Assembly: GCA_022821725.1 (NCBI GenBank)
Contig: JAJEDB010000132.1
Coordinates: forward strand, 1-34,551
Source: Candidatus Poribacteria bacterium
GTDB lineage: Bacteria; Poribacteria; WGA-4E; WGA-3G
Direction of reading: 5' to 3'
Length of the DNA stretch: 34,551 bases
The translations under genes were made by a program, and so were the position numbers. The notes beneath the pieces were generated by a model. It was not told the DNA's origin and ran no database searches. It saw only the letters and a program-made list of their open reading frames with translations. This document shows, piece after piece, positions 31,397 through 34,551 of this stretch (positions are counted from its first letter, which is position 1; each line of letters begins with the position of its first letter).

Positions 31397-33967
31397 CTAT
31401 ATAGTCGTTAATGCAGCGGTGAGGGCATCCCAGAAAGGATTTTCATTTTCTTCATTATAGAATGGCAGACCTATCAAACGGAATTCTTTGCTATCGAACG
31501 TCAAAAGTTTATCTTTAAATTCGGTGGTAATATCCTGCATGAAATTTTCTTTCCACTGGTCAGTAGGCTGAAGAAACTTACCTTTAGGTTCAACGAAAAA
31601 TTGGAAACAGAACAATTCCCCTTTTTTCTCTTGGAGGAACAGGGCGAAATCGGGATAGAACGCTTGTCCGTCAGAGAAGTTATAAATAGCAAAATGCATT
31701 TCGTTGCGAAGTAGGTAGATTTCGTCGTAATCTATGGCTAAATCTTTAATCTTTCTGATTAACAAATCCACGAACGCTTTTTCTTCACTCGTTCCATAGA
31801 GCGTGTTGAAAGGAAACCAATCTTCGCTCTCAAACTGCTGATCAGTAGTAGCACGCTGATTTCGGGTATCAAATTTCAGTAGTTTATCTGTGAAGACATC
31901 ATGCACCCGTTTAGGCTGGAAATGTTTTGTCCCTTGGTATTCAGTAACCTGTTCCCGGATTTCAGTTTCAATTTCACTTAACAACCCTTGACATGCGGAC
32001 AGTTTTGCCCGGCGATTCCTTTCCAAATGGGAGAGATTTCCCTTGAAAGTGATGACGAAGCCTCCCAAGTAGTCCTCTGATGTCATAAATTCACTAACAG
32101 AGGTCAAGTGTGGACAATACTTTTTGAGTGATGCAAAAGTAAAAAACGGATTGCGCGCAATCGCTGTTCTAACGATATTCTGTTCAATATCAATGACGGG
32201 TATGTCCTGCCCATCGTCGTTTTGTTGCACTTGTGTTGTGTCATCCACCATGGCAGCCGTTGCACCTGCGGAACCTGTAGGGATGATATACGCATAGTTT
32301 TTCTGCTTCACACTTAGATTTGCTAAGTCATCAAAAGATTGGACATGCTGGTAATCTTTCGAGATTTGATCATTAAGCCAGATAACGCCGTATTTGTAAA
32401 ATTGGGTTTTCTTGAACGTCTCTTTCAATTTCAGTTCGCGAGTCACCATGCGCTCGTCCATCATACCTTGCTCAATTAAGGCGGTGCGGATTTCCGAGAT
32501 GTAGCGCGAATCGTGAATACTATGGTAATGGAGTTCCTCCAAGACACGAAGTTCATGGTTAAGTGACTCATCAAATTTTCTACGGAACCGGTCTGGGTGG
32601 TCTGTCAAAACAAAAGGAAAATAGCGGGCACCGCGTCCGATGAGTTGTGCTTCAGAGATTGTGGTTTTTCCGATTTTGTTTTTTCCTGAATCACGTGCTT
32701 CATAGCAACGGACAATATCAAACAGGTTTAGCACATCCCATCCTTCATTGAGTTTTTGCACGGCAAAGATAGCACGGATCGGATTATCTTTGTCTTCAAG
32801 TGTGTTTACCTGCATCTGATAGTTTTTCTTTTCGTTTTCGTCGTTAACCGATAGGCAGTATGCTTCCTGAAATTCCGATTTTAAGCGTTGGACCAAATCA
32901 TCTGCACTAATCTTATTTTCATCAAAGAAGCGGAATGCCCGTTTAACAATCTCAAGAGGCGATTTCCGAATATTCTGAATTTTGTCACCAGTCAGTACAT
33001 CAATCAGTTTGTGAAAATTTTCCTTGTTTTCTTCCGATTGTGCAATCGTCCTTTGTGCCTTGAACAGAATGACGGGTTTCAGGTTAATGTTGTTTTTCGC
33101 TGCGACCTCTTGTTTGTACTGATTGAGAATGAGTGCCTGCAAGATACGTGAATCCTGGTCTAAATCGGAATGCACAAGCACAACCTCTTTTGAAAACTTA
33201 TCGTTCCGAAAGTTTATCAGATCGTAACGATTGATAATTTTATTCCGATACTTCTCTACCATCGTAGGTGTTTCGTAATCGTGCGTGGCGGTGAATTCCA
33301 GCAATAGGTTGGCATCATTAGACTTAAAAATGTGTTCTACCGTGTTTTCCCAACTCTCAAACAGTTCCATTCCTTGTTGAGACTTCGTGCTGACATTCAT
33401 GTGGTGCGCTTCATCTGCCAACAGCACAATTTGCTGCTCAACGAAATTTTCATACGTTAAGGCGTTCTCCTTTTCTGATGTCATATCGATGTGCAGCTGC
33501 TGAATGGTTGTAAAGCAGATATTGATATCGTTTTCGTTGACCCCATCGAAATTGTTCACCTGTGTCACGGTGACCGGTTTACCTTCAAAACGCACATCTT
33601 GACTGAAAAGGTATTTTGCGGCTCGCGGGTTGAGGAAGTTATCTTTTGTTTTCTCAATGATATTGGTAGAATTGACGAAAAAGAGGAAGTTGCGATAGCC
33701 TTTCTCATAGAGGTATAGAATTAAGCCTGCCATGATAAGCGTTTTGCCGCTGCCGGTTGCCATATTGAATAGCAGATGGATGGGTTTTTCTTTTCCCGGT
33801 AGATCGTTGTTAAAGTAGTGGATAAAACTGGCAAACGCATCTTTTTGGTAGTCACGAAGTTCAAATGTAGGATTCAGATTTTTCGTAATACTACCGGGCA
33901 TTTCAGATTTGGGAGCCCCGTAGTTAAATGCTATTTCAAGTTGTTCATGTAAAAATTGCTCAAGCAT
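31397..33967 (-). CDS. res: Type III restriction enzyme Res subunit (helicase-nuclease)
   Basis: ATP-dependent helicase and nuclease half of a type III restriction enzyme. SF2 motifs: I ATGSGKT (70-76), II DEAH (185-188, VLLADEAHHMN), III FTATHD, and VI QLIGRGARY. The C-terminal nuclease has Asp773 (YPDFALFL) and Glu793-x-Lys795 (FFVEPKGK), the PD...ExK site. 856 residues, apparently complete. The start overlaps an upstream out-of-frame stop (ATGCTTGA), but no convincing ribosome binding site is seen. A Mod methyltransferase normally precedes Res and would supply the recognition subunit; none is in the window. Instead a small ORF of unknown nature and an insertion sequence lie upstream, so the system may be split or decayed. 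Confidence 0.9.
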   Translation of the reverse strand: MLEQFLHEQLEIAFNYGAPKSEMPGSITKNLNPTFELRDYQKDAFASFIHYFNNDLPGKEKPIHLLFNMATGSGKTLIMAGLILYLYEKGYRNFLFFVNSTNIIEKTKDNFLNPRAAKYLFSQDVRFEGKPVTVTQVNNFDGVNENDINICFTTIQQLHIDMTSEKENALTYENFVEQQIVLLADEAHHMNVSTKSQQGMELFESWENTVEHIFKSNDANLLLEFTATHDYETPTMVEKYRNKIINRYDLINFRNDKFSKEVVLVHSDLDQDSRILQALILNQYKQEVAAKNNINLKPVILFKAQRTIAQSEENKENFHKLIDVLTGDKIQNIRKSPLEIVKRAFRFFDENKISADDLVQRLKSEFQEAYCLSVNDENEKKNYQMQVNTLEDKDNPIRAIFAVQKLNEGWDVLNLFDIVRCYEARDSGKNKIGKTTISEAQLIGRGARYFPFVLTDHPDRFRRKFDESLNHELRVLEELHYHSIHDSRYISEIRTALIEQGMMDERMVTRELKLKETFKKTQFYKYGVIWLNDQISKDYQHVQSFDDLANLSVKQKNYAYIIPTGSAGATAAMVDDTTQVQQNDDGQDIPVIDIEQNIVRTAIARNPFFTFASLKKYCPHLTSVSEFMTSEDYLGGFVITFKGNLSHLERNRRAKLSACQGLLSEIETEIREQVTEYQGTKHFQPKRVHDVFTDKLLKFDTRNQRATTDQQFESEDWFPFNTLYGTSEEKAFVDLLIRKIKDLAIDYDEIYLLRNEMHFAIYNFSDGQAFYPDFALFLQEKKGELFCFQFFVEPKGKFLQPTDQWKENFMQDITTEFKDKLLTFDSKEFRLIGLPFYNEENENPFWDALTAALTTI

Positions 33968-34059
33968 CAGACAGTTTCCAATTACCTTTGATCGGCAAAT
34001 GATGATATCCCAGGCGTGCGCTAGCTCTCCGCCAAATCTTCATATACAATCCAGGCGAT

Positions 34060-34332
34060 TTAGGGTCCAATTTTCTGGAGTTCTTCTTCCAACCCCGTCT
34101 CTTGGGTAGGAACAGTGGCGACGAATGCTCCTTTGCGTAAATCAATGGGAAAACCGTTTTCTTGTTCAACACCGTAGCGGGTGTCCCGAACTGGTGTCAT
34201 GAAGAGCGGTACATACTCCCCATCATAATAGAGTTCTATCCGTAGGAACTCAATAGAATCAGTACCTGGCACTCGTCCAGCCAAGATCGAGCGTTTTAAT
34301 CCTAAGGTACATCTTATTAACGTTGTCAACAA
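34060..34332 (-). pseudogene. Small ORF or gene remnant between the Res gene and an IS5-like element
   Basis: 90 codons, opening with TTG and ending 92 bases before the Res start. The sequence (FLRIELYYDGEYVPLFMTPV ... EENGFPIDLRKGAFVATV read approximately; exact blocks are RIELYYDGEYVPLF and GFPIDLRKGAF) looks protein-like, but I recognise no family. The N-terminus has no good start or ribosome binding site and ends about where the IS5-like element should begin, so it may be the 3' end of a gene cut by that insertion. Low confidence. Confidence 0.35.
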
Positions 34333-34412
34333 TAGACATTATAATGATTTAGTTTTGCGTTTTAGTTGGTCTCTGGTAACCTGTAAAGAAATAACTGATA
34401 GGAGCCTCCGTC

Positions 34413-34551
34413 ATGGTTCGTTATGAAGTCCTCAAGGATAAACCGAAACAACTTCTGTCGTTGACGGGTTTTACGCCTGAAGAGTTCTCAGTCCTCCTGC
34501 CAGCCTTCTCCGAGCGGTTTACCTTGTTCGTTGAAACAAAGACGCTTGATG
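34413..34551 (+). CDS. N-terminus of an IS5-like transposase (3' end outside window)
   Basis: 46 codons from an ATG with AGGAG 8 bases upstream, open to the window edge. YEVLKDKPKQLLSLTGFTPE and EFSVLLPAFSERF match the N-terminal helix-turn-helix region (HTH_Tnp_4 type) of DDE transposases of the IS5 group. A TATAAT at 34340-34345 may be its -10 box. The catalytic part is not visible. Confidence 0.65.
   Translation, partial: MVRYEVLKDKPKQLLSLTGFTPEEFSVLLPAFSERFTLFVETKTLD

Noticed and set aside
31204..31404. 66-codon plus-strand ORF right of the small membrane protein
   Set aside because: It starts inside a GTAG repeat pair and runs through non-coding sequence into the Res 3' end, with no start signal.
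33960..34172. 70-codon minus-strand ORF overlapping the Res start with ATGCTTGA
   Set aside because: The overlap looks like coupling, but the protein is Lys/Arg-rich without family resemblance, and the frame overlaps the better-looking 34060-34332 ORF.

Overview
The window looks like chromosomal DNA from an uncultured, double-membraned (diderm) bacterium, probably of the Poribacteria / Planctomycetes-like kind. A TolC-type outer-membrane protein, a periplasmic adaptor and a TonB-dependent receptor show the outer membrane. A bacterial beta-RFAP synthase, secreted beta-propeller and S55-peptidase proteins, a caspase-like/PEGA membrane protein, an Uma2 nuclease, several insertion sequences and many short GTAG-headed palindromes all fit that assignment. 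The taxonomy is inferred from gene content, not proven.

Left part (1-11.4 kb): the tail of an ISKra4-like transposase; a housekeeping-type sigma factor carrying an internal tandem repeat, with its own promoter; nfuA and a terminator. On the minus strand follows a tolC / macA-like / ABC-ATPase operon that lacks its permease, with a beta-RFAP synthase gene behind it. A caspase-fold membrane protein that seems catalytically dead follows on the plus strand. Then, on the minus strand, come truD and an Uma2-family gene, each behind a near-consensus sigma-70 promoter.

Middle (11.6-25.7 kb): a first IS607-family element (tnpA+tnpB) lies between a strong promoter and a gene fusing a 7Fe ferredoxin to a membrane/C-terminal domain. 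Then come bioA, a palindromic MITE-like element, a minus-strand pair (S55 peptidase, beta-propeller/FN3 protein), a plus-strand operon glpK / histidine kinase / sigma-54 response regulator, and a convergent rhodanese gene downstream of a TonB-dependent receptor.

Right part (25.8-34.5 kb): the TonB-dependent receptor, whose signal-peptide region contains a GTAG palindrome; a repeat-rich zone with a perfect 71-bp tandem duplication inside short inverted repeats; a small antitoxin-like gene; a second, diverged IS607 element; a possible small membrane protein; an orphan type III restriction Res subunit with a terminator; a small ORF of unknown nature; and the first 46 codons of an IS5-like transposase running off the edge.

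The most interesting signal is the pair of diverged IS607 elements. Both TnpB proteins lack the usual RuvC-II glutamate but carry a Glu exactly 51 residues later, in an EAYTSKT motif (the rearranged active site known from Fanzor-like nucleases), and both have lost the zinc-ribbon cysteines. Both elements share a right-end motif that probably marks the 3' end of a guide (omega) RNA scaffold, and both tnpA genes appear to be transcribed without a leader. No tRNA, rRNA or CRISPR array was seen.
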